This document shows, in pieces, positions 1 to 8,101 of a stretch of DNA of 64,000 nucleotides. Position numbers and translations under genes: made by a program. The notes under the pieces were generated by a model. That model was not told the origin of the DNA. It did no database searches and was given only the letters and a program-made list of their open reading frames with translations. The first letter of the stretch is position 1. Each line of letters begins with the position of its first letter. Source of the stretch: Schlesneria sp. (GTDB lineage Bacteria; Planctomycetota; Planctomycetia; Planctomycetales; Planctomycetaceae). Where the stretch lies: contig JAQGHU010000040.1 in NCBI GenBank assembly GCA_028291515.1, forward strand, positions 1-64,000, in the 5' to 3' direction.

Positions 1-42
1 CACGCGCGTCCGCAAATCCATCGCCAATGGCGCTGCCATCAT
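1..42 (-). CDS. N-terminal fragment, possible IS630-type transposase
   Basis: A minus-strand gene begins at ATG 42 and runs off the left edge. Only 14 residues are visible, MMAAPLAMDLRTRV. A strong Shine-Dalgarno (GGGAGGAG, complement of about 46-53) sits just upstream, which supports a real start. The visible peptide resembles the opening of IS630-family transposases and their helix-turn-helix proteins, which commonly start with MAxPLxxDLRxRV. No terminal inverted repeat or TA duplication could be confirmed between this start and the next gene. The family call rests on a very short stretch, so any protein with a similar N-terminus remains possible. Confidence 0.4.
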   Translation of the reverse strand, partial: MMAAPLAMDLRTRV

Positions 43-163
43 CGTCTCCTCCCTGAGTCACATGAACTCAGGAAAGTTACTCCAAACCACACCTCGGAGT
101 GAAGATCATTTTCAAATGTGCTCTAGCATTTGAGGCAAGCGACGTGCGCAAGAATGGAGAAAG

Positions 164-795
164 ATGATGAACGGTTTTGATGAATTGTTTGAGTCGGCAG
201 CTCGTTTCGACAAGATCGGAGTCACGGTTACTCGTATCGGTCTGGTTGTCGTGCTGGTCTGGATCGGGGCTCTCAAAATGTACAAGTACGAAGACGAAGG
301 GATCGTCCCGTTCGTCGCCAACAGCCCCTTCATGAGCTTCTTCTATCACCAGCCCGCGGGTGAATACCGCAAGCATATGAACAAAGAAGGAGAGTTGGTT
401 CCCGCGAATCAGGAATGGCACGAGAAGAATGGTACGTATCCATTTGCCCAAGGTTTGGGAGCCGTGATCGTTGCCTACGGGGCAATGATTACGCTACACG
501 CGGCATCGCCGCTGTCGGGAGTTTCCTCGTGTTCACAATGTCGTTTGTCACGCTGTCATTCCTAATAACGACTCCAGAATGCTGGGTCCAACCGCTTGGC
601 AGTCCCGAGCATGGTTTCCCGCTACTGTCTGGTGCGGGCCGCCTGGTTGTTAAAGACGCCATCATGATGGGTGCCGCGCTCGTGACAATGGCGGACTCCG
701 CGAAGGCCTACCTGCGATCGAGGAATCTTATAAATCAAGCAAGTGGCAAACAAAATGAGACTGAAAATAGCCCACGAGAGCTCTGCGCCGTGTAG
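164..795 (+). pseudogene. DUF417/RclC-like membrane protein, frameshifted
   Basis: ATG 164, preceded by GGAGAAAG, opens a frame matching the DUF417 family (E. coli RclC/YkgB, an inner-membrane protein of the reactive-chlorine response). Visible family motifs are FVANSPFMSFFY and GTYPFAQGLG. After about base 490 the match jumps to a second frame ending at stop 795, which carries VTLSFLITTPECWVQ, LSGAGRLVVKD and MADSAKAYL. Together the two pieces cover the whole family length (about 200 residues), so one net -1 indel between roughly 485 and 515 has split the gene. The first frame stops at 565 after a short non-homologous tail. The PPOX flavoprotein gene follows 30 bases downstream. The break may be a real mutation or a sequencing error. 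Confidence 0.8.
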
Positions 796-825
796 TGTCG
801 GTGAATAGATTAAGGAGAAATCATC

Positions 826-1458
826 ATGGTCGCATTTCCCAGTGACATCGCCTTTACGCCTTCGGTTAAAGCGATCCAAGAAGAAAAAGGTTCACGGGTC
901 AAGTACTCGCGTATGGAGAATGGGTATGGATGGCAAACCACCGTGACCGATGAATTGGCCGAGTTTTTAGCGAGCCTGGATATGTTCTACCTCGGAACGG
1001 CCAACGCGCAAGGCCAGCCTTACATCCAGTACCGAGGGGGAGCACCTGGCTTTTTGAAGGTGGTCGACGATCACACCTTAGGATTCGCCGATTTTGGAGG
1101 CAACCGACAATATATCACTCTCGGGAACCTGTCAGAAAACCCGAAAGCGTTCATCTTCTTGATGGACTATGCCAACAGTCAGCGAGTGAAGTTGTGGGGA
1201 ACAGCCAAAGTCGTTGAAGATGATCCAGGTCTGCTTGAAAAGCTTCGCGACCCTGCCTATCCGGGCAAAGTAGAACGAGCGGTCGTGTTCACACTCGAGG
1301 CTTGGGACGTGAACTGTCACCAGCACATCCACAAGCGGTTTTCACAGAATCAAATCGCGCCGGTTATTGAAGGACTGCAGAAGCGAATCAAAGACCTTGA
1401 AGCCGAACTGGCAGAACTTCGCGATAAGAGAGTTCAGCCACGGATTGAACACGGATGA
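826..1458 (+). CDS. Pyridoxamine 5'-phosphate oxidase-family (PPOX) flavoprotein
   Basis: 210 residues. ATG 826 follows a good ribosome site (AAGGAGAAA). The middle of the protein has the PPOX split-barrel pattern: TANAQGQPYIQYRGG around residues 58-72, then FADFGGNRQYITLGNL and FIFLMDYANSQRVKLWG. Such proteins bind FMN and act as small cytoplasmic oxidoreductases; the substrate cannot be read from sequence. The last 30 or so residues are charged and heptad-like (LQKRIKDLEAELAELRDK), suggesting a short C-terminal coiled coil that could drive oligomerisation. It lies just after the broken DUF417 gene and may share its transcript. The final codons lie inside an inverted repeat arm (1437-1461). 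Confidence 0.85.
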   Translation: MVAFPSDIAFTPSVKAIQEEKGSRVKYSRMENGYGWQTTVTDELAEFLASLDMFYLGTANAQGQPYIQYRGGAPGFLKVVDDHTLGFADFGGNRQYITLGNLSENPKAFIFLMDYANSQRVKLWGTAKVVEDDPGLLEKLRDPAYPGKVERAVVFTLEAWDVNCHQHIHKRFSQNQIAPVIEGLQKRIKDLEAELAELRDKRVQPRIEHG

Positions 1459-1594
1459 AACTCAATCGTTTGTAGTACGGATGAAACACGGATTAGGAAG
1501 AAAGGCATGAGGGAAGGTGGTCGGAAAAAACTGATCTGGCTTTTTGTCTTCTTCTTATTCCTTGTCCGTGTTTCATCCGTGTTCAATCCGTGGC
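1437..1594. repeat. Long inverted repeat with 25-base perfect arms
   Basis: The arm at 1437-1461 (it begins GCCACGGATTGAACACGGAT) is repeated as an exact reverse complement at 1570-1594. Inside it, GGATGAAACACGGA at 1479-1492 pairs with 1565-1578, so the near-tandem word ACGGATGAAAC occurs several times. The element sits between two convergent genes (PPOX, plus; kinase, minus) and overlaps the last codons and stop of the PPOX gene. An RNA hairpin from either strand would have a very long stem, so a bidirectional terminator or mRNA-protecting role is plausible. It also resembles dispersed repeats that recur in intergenic regions of planctomycete genomes. Confidence 0.8.
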
Positions 1595-1628
1595 TCGCCC
1601 TTTCTCCTCCGTAGCCGCTTCACTTCGC

Positions 1629-2579
1629 CTAGTTGGTTTTCGGCTTGGGCTTGGCCTTCGGAGCGGGTGCCGGATTTGAAACTGGCTCGGGCTTCGATTC
1701 TTCCGCCCGTACCTCGCGTAGCTTGTCGAGCAGTTGTCCCATGGTCTGCCAGCGGTCACGCGGTTCGACGGAGAGACCTTTCATGATCACATATGCGACC
1801 CGCGGATCAACGTCAGGGCAGTGTCGCTTCAGATCTTCGGGAGGGTTGTTGATGTGCTGGACAACCGCATCCAGCGTCTCGGCCGCTTCCCAAGGGAGTC
1901 TCTTGGCGTACATCTCGTAGCAGGTCACCGCGTACGAAAAGATGTCGATTCGCTGGTCGGTCCGTTGCCGTTTAATCAACTCGGGGGCCATATAGTTGGC
2001 GGTCCCCGTGCGATTCCCGGGAGCTTGAAACTCGGGAGTGTTCGGGACGACCAGACCGAAATCAATGAGCTTGATCGAGTAGTCTGTGTCGAGCAGGATA
2101 TTCCGCGGACAGATGTCTCGATGAATCCAGTTCTGGCGATGAAAATATTCGATCGCCTCGCCCAGTTCGATCATGAATCTCAGGCGATTACGCTGCATGA
2201 CTTCGTTCTGGACATCCACCAGATAGCTCAGGCTGACCCCTTCCACGAACTCCATCACCAAATACTGTTCGTTATTGGTCGTGATTCCCACCTCGAAAGT
2301 CTGGACGATGTGGGGATGCTTCAGCTTCAGGGCCACATCGCCTTCAGTCGGCTTCGGGGTCTTGATTCCCTTAAAGCGAGCTTCCAGGCGTTTGGTCTTT
2401 TCGATGTCCAGCAGCTTCAACGCGACCGTGCGACCGTTGTAGCCGTCAACGGCACGCCAAACCTTCGACATGCTTCCCTGGCCAACGCGACTGACTAATT
2501 GGAAGCGTTTGGTGACATCCAGTTTCGGCACCTTGGATCGGCCCTGCATCAGCTTCTTGAAGAATTCGAGCATGAACAA
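1629..2579 (-). CDS. Hanks-type Ser/Thr protein kinase with atypical catalytic loop
   Basis: 316 residues, cytoplasmic, no transmembrane segment. Kinase subdomains are in order: glycine loop GQGSMS (33-38), VALKLL with Lys55, catalytic loop HRDICPRN (153-160), DFG (173-175), APE (198-200). The catalytic Asp155 and Asn160 are present, but the usual Lys two residues after the Asp (HRDLK) is Cys157, and Arg159 is nearby. A Pro/Lys/Ala-rich tail (PAPAPKAKPKPK) ends the protein. It follows accD by 64 bases on the same strand, so it may be the last gene of an rpe-accD-kinase run. The start could be the ATG at 2579 or at 2573. Its substrates cannot be inferred. Confidence 0.93.
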   Translation of the reverse strand: MFMLEFFKKLMQGRSKVPKLDVTKRFQLVSRVGQGSMSKVWRAVDGYNGRTVALKLLDIEKTKRLEARFKGIKTPKPTEGDVALKLKHPHIVQTFEVGITTNNEQYLVMEFVEGVSLSYLVDVQNEVMQRNRLRFMIELGEAIEYFHRQNWIHRDICPRNILLDTDYSIKLIDFGLVVPNTPEFQAPGNRTGTANYMAPELIKRQRTDQRIDIFSYAVTCYEMYAKRLPWEAAETLDAVVQHINNPPEDLKRHCPDVDPRVAYVIMKGLSVEPRDRWQTMGQLLDKLREVRAEESKPEPVSNPAPAPKAKPKPKTN

Positions 2580-2643
2580 CGTCCGAAGCAGGTGATGCAG
2601 GCGATCGAGAATTCAGGAAATCAAACGCAGCGTTTCATCGCTC

Positions 2644-3495
2644 TTACATCCCGCAGTAGTCGATCATGCGCGAGATTTCTGTCCGCAGTTCCGGTCGAGG
2701 AACTATCCGATCGATGAACCCGTGCTCCAGCAGGAATTCACTCGTCTGAAAGCCTGCTGGCAGATCGATCTTACAGGTTGCTTTGACGACGCGAGGTCCG
2801 GCAAAGCCGATCAAGGCTTCCGGTTCCGCAATGATGATATCGCCCAGCGATGCAAAGCTGGCGGCAACGCCCCCCATCGTCGGGTTGGTCAACACGGACA
2901 GGAAGAGTCCCCCCGCATCGTGAAACTTGGCGAGCGCAGCCGAAACCTTGCCCATCTGCATCAGCGACAAGATCCCCTCGTGCATGCGAGCCCCGCCACC
3001 GGATCCGCTCAGGATGACCAGCGGCAGATTCAGTCGCGTTGCTTCTTCCACTGATCGAGTCAGCTTCTCGCCGACGACCGATCCCATGCTTCCCATGATG
3101 AACGACGAATCTGTCAAAGCGAAGACCAGCGGTCGACCGCGCATGTATCCACGACCGGCGATGCACGCCTCCGTCAATCCCGACTTCTTTTGCTCGGCAA
3201 TCAATCGATCCTTGTACGGCTTCGTATCAACGAACCCCAGCGGATCTTTCGGCTTGAGGTTTGTGAACCATTCTTCGAAGCTATCTTCGTCCAGCAGTTG
3301 CTGGATTCGAATTCGCCCCGGCACCGTAAAGTGATAGTTACAGTCCGGGCAAAGGAACAGGTTCTTTTCGACCTGCTTCCGAAAGACGGTGTTCTTGCAG
3401 TCCTCGCAGGAAATCCACAGCCCTTCGGGCACGCCGCGTTTTTTGCGCGGGACTTCGCCGCTTTGATCGGCATCGCTCATGGTGACAGCACTCAT
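2644..3495 (-). CDS. accD: Acetyl-CoA carboxylase carboxyltransferase subunit beta
   Basis: 283 residues, the usual AccD length. The N-terminal zinc ribbon has four cysteines, C30 and C33, then C49 and C52. The crotonase-like carboxyltransferase core follows, with [12 protein letters not shown] and [18 protein letters not shown], the glycine-rich loops that hold the acyl-CoA and carboxybiotin. With AccA it transfers the carboxyl group from biotin to acetyl-CoA to make malonyl-CoA, the first step of fatty acid synthesis. accA is not in this window. ATG 3495 and ATG 3480 are both possible starts. It lies between rpe and a Ser/Thr kinase on the same strand. Confidence 0.97.
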   Translation of the reverse strand: MSAVTMSDADQSGEVPRKKRGVPEGLWISCEDCKNTVFRKQVEKNLFLCPDCNYHFTVPGRIRIQQLLDEDSFEEWFTNLKPKDPLGFVDTKPYKDRLIAEQKKSGLTEACIAGRGYMRGRPLVFALTDSSFIMGSMGSVVGEKLTRSVEEATRLNLPLVILSGSGGGARMHEGILSLMQMGKVSAALAKFHDAGGLFLSVLTNPTMGGVAASFASLGDIIIAEPEALIGFAGPRVVKATCKIDLPAGFQTSEFLLEHGFIDRIVPRPELRTEISRMIDYCGM

Positions 3496-3640
3496 CCCAC
3501 ATGCCTTCTAATGAGGGCAGTGCCCTCAACCCAAATCGAGCTACCGCTCGGAAGCTGACATCACCGCTCCCGTTGGTCGCTCACCGAAATCATGCGCGCA
3601 AAACGCGTCCATCCCGTGACGAAAGAATCTGGTCGACAAT

Positions 3641-4318
3641 TCAGGCGACATGACCCGCAAGCCGCCGCAGGTTTTGAACTGCGGAAGTATAATCGGCTTC
3701 GCCAAAAATGGCACTGCCCGCCACAAACACCTGACACCCGGCGGCTGCGGCCAAGCCGATCGTCTTAATCCCGATTCCGCCATCAATCGACAGCAAAGTC
3801 CCCGGTGCCAACCGTGGTTTCAGGTACTTCGCCTTCTCCAACGCTTCGGGCTTGAATTTCTGACCTCCAAAACCGGGCTCAACACTCATTAGCAGTACCA
3901 GATCGCACATCGGCAAAAATGGCTCGACACGAGACGCAGGCGTCCCGGGATTGATCGCCAAACCGGCTTTTCGGCCAGCCTTTCGGATCCGCCCCAGCAG
4001 CTCAGTCGGCTCGGGGACCGCTTCAATATGGAAAGTGATCGCGTCGCAGCCTGCTTTGATGTAGTCGTCGAGGTATCGGGCGGGGTCCGAGATCATCAGG
4101 TGAGCGTCAAAAAATGCCTTTGTTTTCGAGCGAATACTCTCGATCAGCAAGGCTCCATACGACAGATTGGGGACGAAATGGCCATCCATCACATCCCAAT
4201 GCAGCCAATGCGTATTCGCCGCGGCCAATCGATCAATTTCCTGCTGTAAATTCGCGTAGTCACACTTCAGCATCGAAGGCGCCATGATCGGCGACTCGTG
4301 CGGAAAAGAGGTGGTCAT
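3641..4318 (-). CDS. rpe: Ribulose-phosphate 3-epimerase
   Basis: 225 residues, the normal size of this (beta/alpha)8-barrel enzyme. It shows the family signatures IMAPSMLKCDYANL near the N-terminus, WDVMDGHFVPNLSYG (41-55) with the metal/catalytic aspartates, LLMSVEPGFGGQKF, and SIDGGIG with the second catalytic Asp. It interconverts ribulose 5-phosphate and xylulose 5-phosphate in the pentose phosphate pathway. ATG 4318 is the start. The upstream region 4319-4496 separates it from a divergent creatininase-family gene and must hold both promoters. accD follows after 145 bases. Confidence 0.96.
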   Translation of the reverse strand: MTTSFPHESPIMAPSMLKCDYANLQQEIDRLAAANTHWLHWDVMDGHFVPNLSYGALLIESIRSKTKAFFDAHLMISDPARYLDDYIKAGCDAITFHIEAVPEPTELLGRIRKAGRKAGLAINPGTPASRVEPFLPMCDLVLLMSVEPGFGGQKFKPEALEKAKYLKPRLAPGTLLSIDGGIGIKTIGLAAAAGCQVFVAGSAIFGEADYTSAVQNLRRLAGHVA

Positions 4319-4496
4319 TGTCTGGGCTCCTTAAGTTTCTACGACCAGTATCGGTTTCGATCGGCCAATTGCCAGCGATCCGGCGGTCGCGTCGGAAAAA
4401 CTTGATGCGTGTGCTTGCGGGAAGGCGACTTGCCCCGTCAAATGATGACGTCGATTCCCCCGCTACCCCCACCCGCCAGTCTCTCGAAGGCTCCGC

Positions 4497-5249
4497 ATGA
4501 ATCTGACCGATTTGACCTGGTCCGAGGTCGACAAGCTATCCCGCGATCTTCCTGTCGTCGTCCCTGTCGCCGCTCTCGAACAGCACGGGCATCACCTTCC
4601 CGTTTTCACCGATAGCATGCTGCTGGGGGAAGTCGTCCGGCGAGTCGGTGACACCCTACAGGATTCGATTCTCATCGCACCGCTGATGTGGCTAGGCAAT
4701 TCGCATCACCACATCGACTTCCCTGGTACATTATCAGCCACCCCGCGTGTCTACCTCGATCTGCTGAACGACCTGACAGACAACCTGATTACGCACGGTT
4801 TCAAGCGAATCGTCTTTTTGAATGGCCACGGCGGAAATACGACACCCGGCAAGCAGGCGATCTTCGAAGCCCGCCAGCGTCATCGTACGCGAACAGATCT
4901 GCTGCTGCTGTTCGCCACCTATTGGGATAGCGCGAATCCAAACAAGGATCGCTCGGATCTGGTGCAGTCGCAGATGGGGCATGCCTGCGAATGGGAAACC
5001 TCAATGATCCTGCGACTGGCTCCGCACTTGGTGAAAGATATCACGAAGTTGCAGGAAGTCCCGTTCGGCTTCGCTTTCGAACCCGCCTATCGCGGCTGGA
5101 TCACCAAAGACCGAACCGTCCCCGGTCACATCGGCAGCCCACAATTCGCGACTGCTGAAAAAGGGGAATACCTATTCCAGACATTCTCCGCAGGGGTGAC
5201 TCAGTTCCTCGAACAGGTGATCGCCTGGGATGGATACTCCTGGGGGTAA
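4497..5249 (+). CDS. Creatininase-family amidohydrolase
   Basis: 250 residues, the usual length of the creatininase fold. Metal-binding motifs are visible: LEQHGHHLPVFTDS near residue 23, NGHGGN near 108, and HACEWETS near 162. In most relatives the third motif reads HAGE, so a Cys replaces Gly here. The family contains creatinine amidohydrolase, the riboflavin-pathway hydrolase ArfB and the mycofactocin protein MftE; none of these pathways is apparent nearby, so the substrate is unknown. The MFS carrier gene downstream points the same way, which could link transport and hydrolysis, but 150 bases and an inverted repeat separate them. Confidence 0.85.
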   Translation: MNLTDLTWSEVDKLSRDLPVVVPVAALEQHGHHLPVFTDSMLLGEVVRRVGDTLQDSILIAPLMWLGNSHHHIDFPGTLSATPRVYLDLLNDLTDNLITHGFKRIVFLNGHGGNTTPGKQAIFEARQRHRTRTDLLLLFATYWDSANPNKDRSDLVQSQMGHACEWETSMILRLAPHLVKDITKLQEVPFGFAFEPAYRGWITKDRTVPGHIGSPQFATAEKGEYLFQTFSAGVTQFLEQVIAWDGYSWG

Positions 5250-5257
5250 GACGAAGA

Positions 5258-5379
5258 GATTGCAAATTGCAAAATGACAATTGCAAAGTGCAGATTTAAG
5301 AGCACGACTAAGCGAACGATCGCGCCTCCTCGGCTGTTTCCTCCCCAAATTTTGAATTTTCATTTTGCAATTTGCAATC
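5258..5379. repeat. Inverted repeat with 19-base perfect arms (TTGCAA words)
   Basis: GATTGCAAATTGCAAAATG at 5258-5276 is repeated as its exact reverse complement at 5361-5379. Extra TTGCAA-like words lie just inside each arm (CAATTGCAAAG near 5279; AATTTTGAATTTTC near 5347). The element fills the gap between the creatininase gene and the MFS gene. Like the repeats at 1437-1594 and 24047-24143 it is built from short near-tandem words arranged as a long hairpin. It has no coding potential I can support. Confidence 0.75.
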
Positions 5380-5401
5380 GCCTTCTCCCGCGAGGTGACA
5401 T

Positions 5402-6685
5402 GTGCCTGCTCCCCCTGAACGTTCGCAGGCCATGGTCTGGTGGATCTGTTTCTTGCTGCTGCTGGCCAGCACGATTAACTACATGGATCGCCAGACGTTA
5501 TCGAACACGTCCGAGCGGATCACGCGGGAGTTCAAGCTGACCGAAGCGGGCTATGGGTCGCTCGAAATGGCTTTTGGATTGGCATTCGCAGCTGGGGCGA
5601 CCTTATTCGGCATCATCGCAGACCGTACGAATGTGAAGTGGCTGTATCCTATCGTGCTGCTGCTCTGGTCAATGATGGGATTTGCGACAGGTCTTGTCAC
5701 CACCTTCTCCGGGTTACTCGCCTGCCGTTTGCTATTGGGGTTGTTCGAGGCCGGGCATTGGCCCTGCGCTCTGAAGACGACTCAGCGATTGCTCCCTTCG
5801 TCCAAGCGCACGCTCGGAAACAGCGTCTTGCAAAGTGGGACCGCAATCGGGGCGATGGTGACGCCGCTCATTATCAAGTCGCTGGTCGTTGACGATCGAC
5901 CAGGTAACTGGCGCCCCGCCTTTCAGATTGTCGGTGCAATCGGCGTCGTGTGGGCAATTCTCTGGTTGATCTCGCTGTGGAATCAAGACCTCCAAGCGAC
6001 ATCCGCAGACCAACGGAGCGACGCGGCCACCGATGCGGCGTCGCCTCAGTCGTTTCTGAATGTTGTTTGCTCACGCAAATTCATCGCACTGGTGATCATG
6101 GTGATCGCGATCAATCTCTGCTGGCATCAGTTCCGCGTCTGGATGCAGAAGTTTCTGATTCGAGGTCGCGAATACAGTGAACTGGAAAGTCTGGACTTGA
6201 ATTTCTGGTTCAATGTGATGACGGACGTTGGTTGTATCACCGCAGGTTTCGCGACAGCTTGGTTATGTCGCCGCGGGCTGACGGCTCACAAGTCGCGACT
6301 CACCATTTTTGGTGCGTGTTCGCTGCTGGTGGCGTGTGGCGGCTTGATTCCGCTGCTTCCGAAGGGACCGGCACTCGTGGCTGTCCTGATGATTGTCGGC
6401 GTTGGGTCGCTTGGCTTGTTCCCCTGCTACTACACGTTCACGCAAGAGCTTTCCGTGGCTCATCAGGGTAAGGTCTCAGGAACTCTGGGAACAATCGCGT
6501 GGATCTTTCCTTCGCTATGGCATTGGCGATTTGGTCACTTCGTCGATCAGACCCCAGATGCCTACAAAGGACTCGCCTATGCCTACGGAATGTCGACAGT
6601 CTGTTGGATGCCACTTCTCGCCTTGCTAGCATTGATCGTGATCTGGCCGCGAGAGCCTTCACCGGCGGTTGCTTCGCCTGACTGA
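5402..6685 (+). CDS. MFS transporter, anion:cation symporter (ExuT-like) type
   Basis: 427 residues with about twelve hydrophobic segments. The first helix and loop (INYMDRQTLS) and the following GYGSLEMAFGLAFAAG pattern are typical of the ACS family of the major facilitator superfamily, which takes up sugar acids and other organic anions. A loop of low hydrophobicity near residues 195-215 separates the two halves. GTG 5402 after GAGGTGA is the best start; ATG 5432 is the alternative. The substrate is not determinable. The ATP-grasp-Fur gene begins right at its stop, so the two are probably co-transcribed. Confidence 0.88.
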   Translation: MPAPPERSQAMVWWICFLLLLASTINYMDRQTLSNTSERITREFKLTEAGYGSLEMAFGLAFAAGATLFGIIADRTNVKWLYPIVLLLWSMMGFATGLVTTFSGLLACRLLLGLFEAGHWPCALKTTQRLLPSSKRTLGNSVLQSGTAIGAMVTPLIIKSLVVDDRPGNWRPAFQIVGAIGVVWAILWLISLWNQDLQATSADQRSDAATDAASPQSFLNVVCSRKFIALVIMVIAINLCWHQFRVWMQKFLIRGREYSELESLDLNFWFNVMTDVGCITAGFATAWLCRRGLTAHKSRLTIFGACSLLVACGGLIPLLPKGPALVAVLMIVGVGSLGLFPCYYTFTQELSVAHQGKVSGTLGTIAWIFPSLWHWRFGHFVDQTPDAYKGLAYAYGMSTVCWMPLLALLALIVIWPREPSPAVASPD

Positions 6686-6692
6686 GTTGATC

Positions 6693-8054
6693 ATGCCGCG
6701 ACTGTTTGTCGGAAACTTCGATTTCGAGCATCGTTTGGCTGCTCCAGGACGGCAGTTGCCCGCGAAGCTACAACGCCTGAACGCGGAACTCGCGACATCC
6801 TGGCTGGCGATTGCCGACGATGGCGACTACCTCTGGACACCTGAACTGATCGATGCCAGTTTCTTTGAAGGGGCGGTGGCGAACGGTCTTCCCAAAGTAA
6901 TTCCGATCATTTCGTTCGATGCGGTTCCTTCCCGCGTGGAATGCGTCCCGTGGGGTTGGACCGACGACATCCGCCAGCTTTGCGATCGCCACGGTTGGAT
7001 CTGCAACGACCCGCACGATCACGCGGTCCGCGCGGCCAACTCGCGGCGGCTCTCGTCGGGACTCGAACAAGAATGGCGAATCGGCCTGCCGTTCTCTGGC
7101 GAAGCGACCTCGTTCGACCAGATTGAACGGTATATCGCCCTGCAAGACAAAGGTGGTCGCTGGGTCATCAAGGCTGAATTCGGTATGTCCGGCCGCGAAC
7201 GATTGCTCGGCAGCGGAATCCCAGTGGGAGCCGATCGAAGCTGGATCGATAAACGGCTGAACGCCAAGGGGATCGTCTTCTTCGAGCCCTGGGTCAAGAA
7301 CGTCACTGAGGTTGGTATCCAGATCGACATCCCGCGCGAAGGAGAACCCCAGTTGCTGGAAGCCGTGACCATGACCGCGGATGACCGCGGCCAGTACAGC
7401 GGCAGTCGGCTTCCCTCGTTGGTCACTGAGCAGACTCACGTCGTTCTGCGTCCGTCCGACTGGGGGCTAGCCATCGACATCGCGCTTCAAGCGGCTAGGC
7501 GCATCCAAAGCCTAGGATACTTCGGCCCACTTGGTATTGATGCGATGCAGTTTCGGGATGAGAACGAGCAACTGCACATCCGATCATTGCAAGACATTAA
7601 TGCCCGCTGGACCATGGGGCGGCTCAGCCTTGGTTTCCGCAAGCTGTTGAAGCCAAGGGAATCAGCTAAGTGGATGCATGGCCCACCGAACATCAACGCA
7701 CCCGTGGACATCCCAAACGCAATCACGATTCTGCGCAGTCTACTCGAATCGAAAGGAATGCGACTCACCCCCGAGCGCGAATTGGTGGTGCAAGCCGTAT
7801 TTGAGAAGAATGAAGTTATCGACGCTGATCAACTAGCTGAAGAACTTCATCAAGTTCGCGTCAGTCGCAGCACGTTCTATCGCACGCTCTCGCTATTGGA
7901 AGAAGCAAACCTGATTCGGGCCGTCTCTCCTGACTACGGTCCCGCACTGTATTTGCCCGGCACCGGCGATCAAGGTCGTTGCGTTCGGACGTCACCGGCA
8001 CTTATTGGTGGACGATCTGCTGCGCATTGTTCGCTGCTCCGCATCCAGTCTTGA
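6693..8054 (+). CDS. ATP-grasp protein fused to a C-terminal Fur-like winged helix
   Basis: About 453 residues from ATG 6693 (a TTG at 6669 is the upstream alternative). Residues up to about 340 look like an ATP-grasp enzyme: WVIKAEFGMSGRERLLGSG resembles the nucleotide-binding region, and LQDINARWTMGRL resembles the Mg-binding Asn/Arg motif. After a linker, GMRLTPERELVVQAVFEKN followed by VSRSTFYRTLSLLEEANLIR matches the Fur-family winged helix closely. The visible tail lacks the Fur metal-binding His/Cys region. A +1 shift near 7960-7990 would extend the protein through GRHRHLLVDDLLRIVRC to a stop at 8082. It directly follows the MFS gene. The enzyme substrate and any DNA target are unknown. 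Confidence 0.75.
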   Translation: MPRLFVGNFDFEHRLAAPGRQLPAKLQRLNAELATSWLAIADDGDYLWTPELIDASFFEGAVANGLPKVIPIISFDAVPSRVECVPWGWTDDIRQLCDRHGWICNDPHDHAVRAANSRRLSSGLEQEWRIGLPFSGEATSFDQIERYIALQDKGGRWVIKAEFGMSGRERLLGSGIPVGADRSWIDKRLNAKGIVFFEPWVKNVTEVGIQIDIPREGEPQLLEAVTMTADDRGQYSGSRLPSLVTEQTHVVLRPSDWGLAIDIALQAARRIQSLGYFGPLGIDAMQFRDENEQLHIRSLQDINARWTMGRLSLGFRKLLKPRESAKWMHGPPNINAPVDIPNAITILRSLLESKGMRLTPERELVVQAVFEKNEVIDADQLAEELHQVRVSRSTFYRTLSLLEEANLIRAVSPDYGPALYLPGTGDQGRCVRTSPALIGGRSAAHCSLLRIQS

Positions 8055-8101
8055 AGACCAGAGTCCAACCCTACTCGCGTGATGCCGCCAGAGAGCCGGT
8101 A

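Noticed and set aside
1734-2498. 254-residue plus-strand frame
   Set aside because: Antisense to the kinase at 1629-2579, whose motifs are clear.
6768-7439. 223-residue minus-strand frame
   Set aside because: Antisense to the ATP-grasp gene; no family features.
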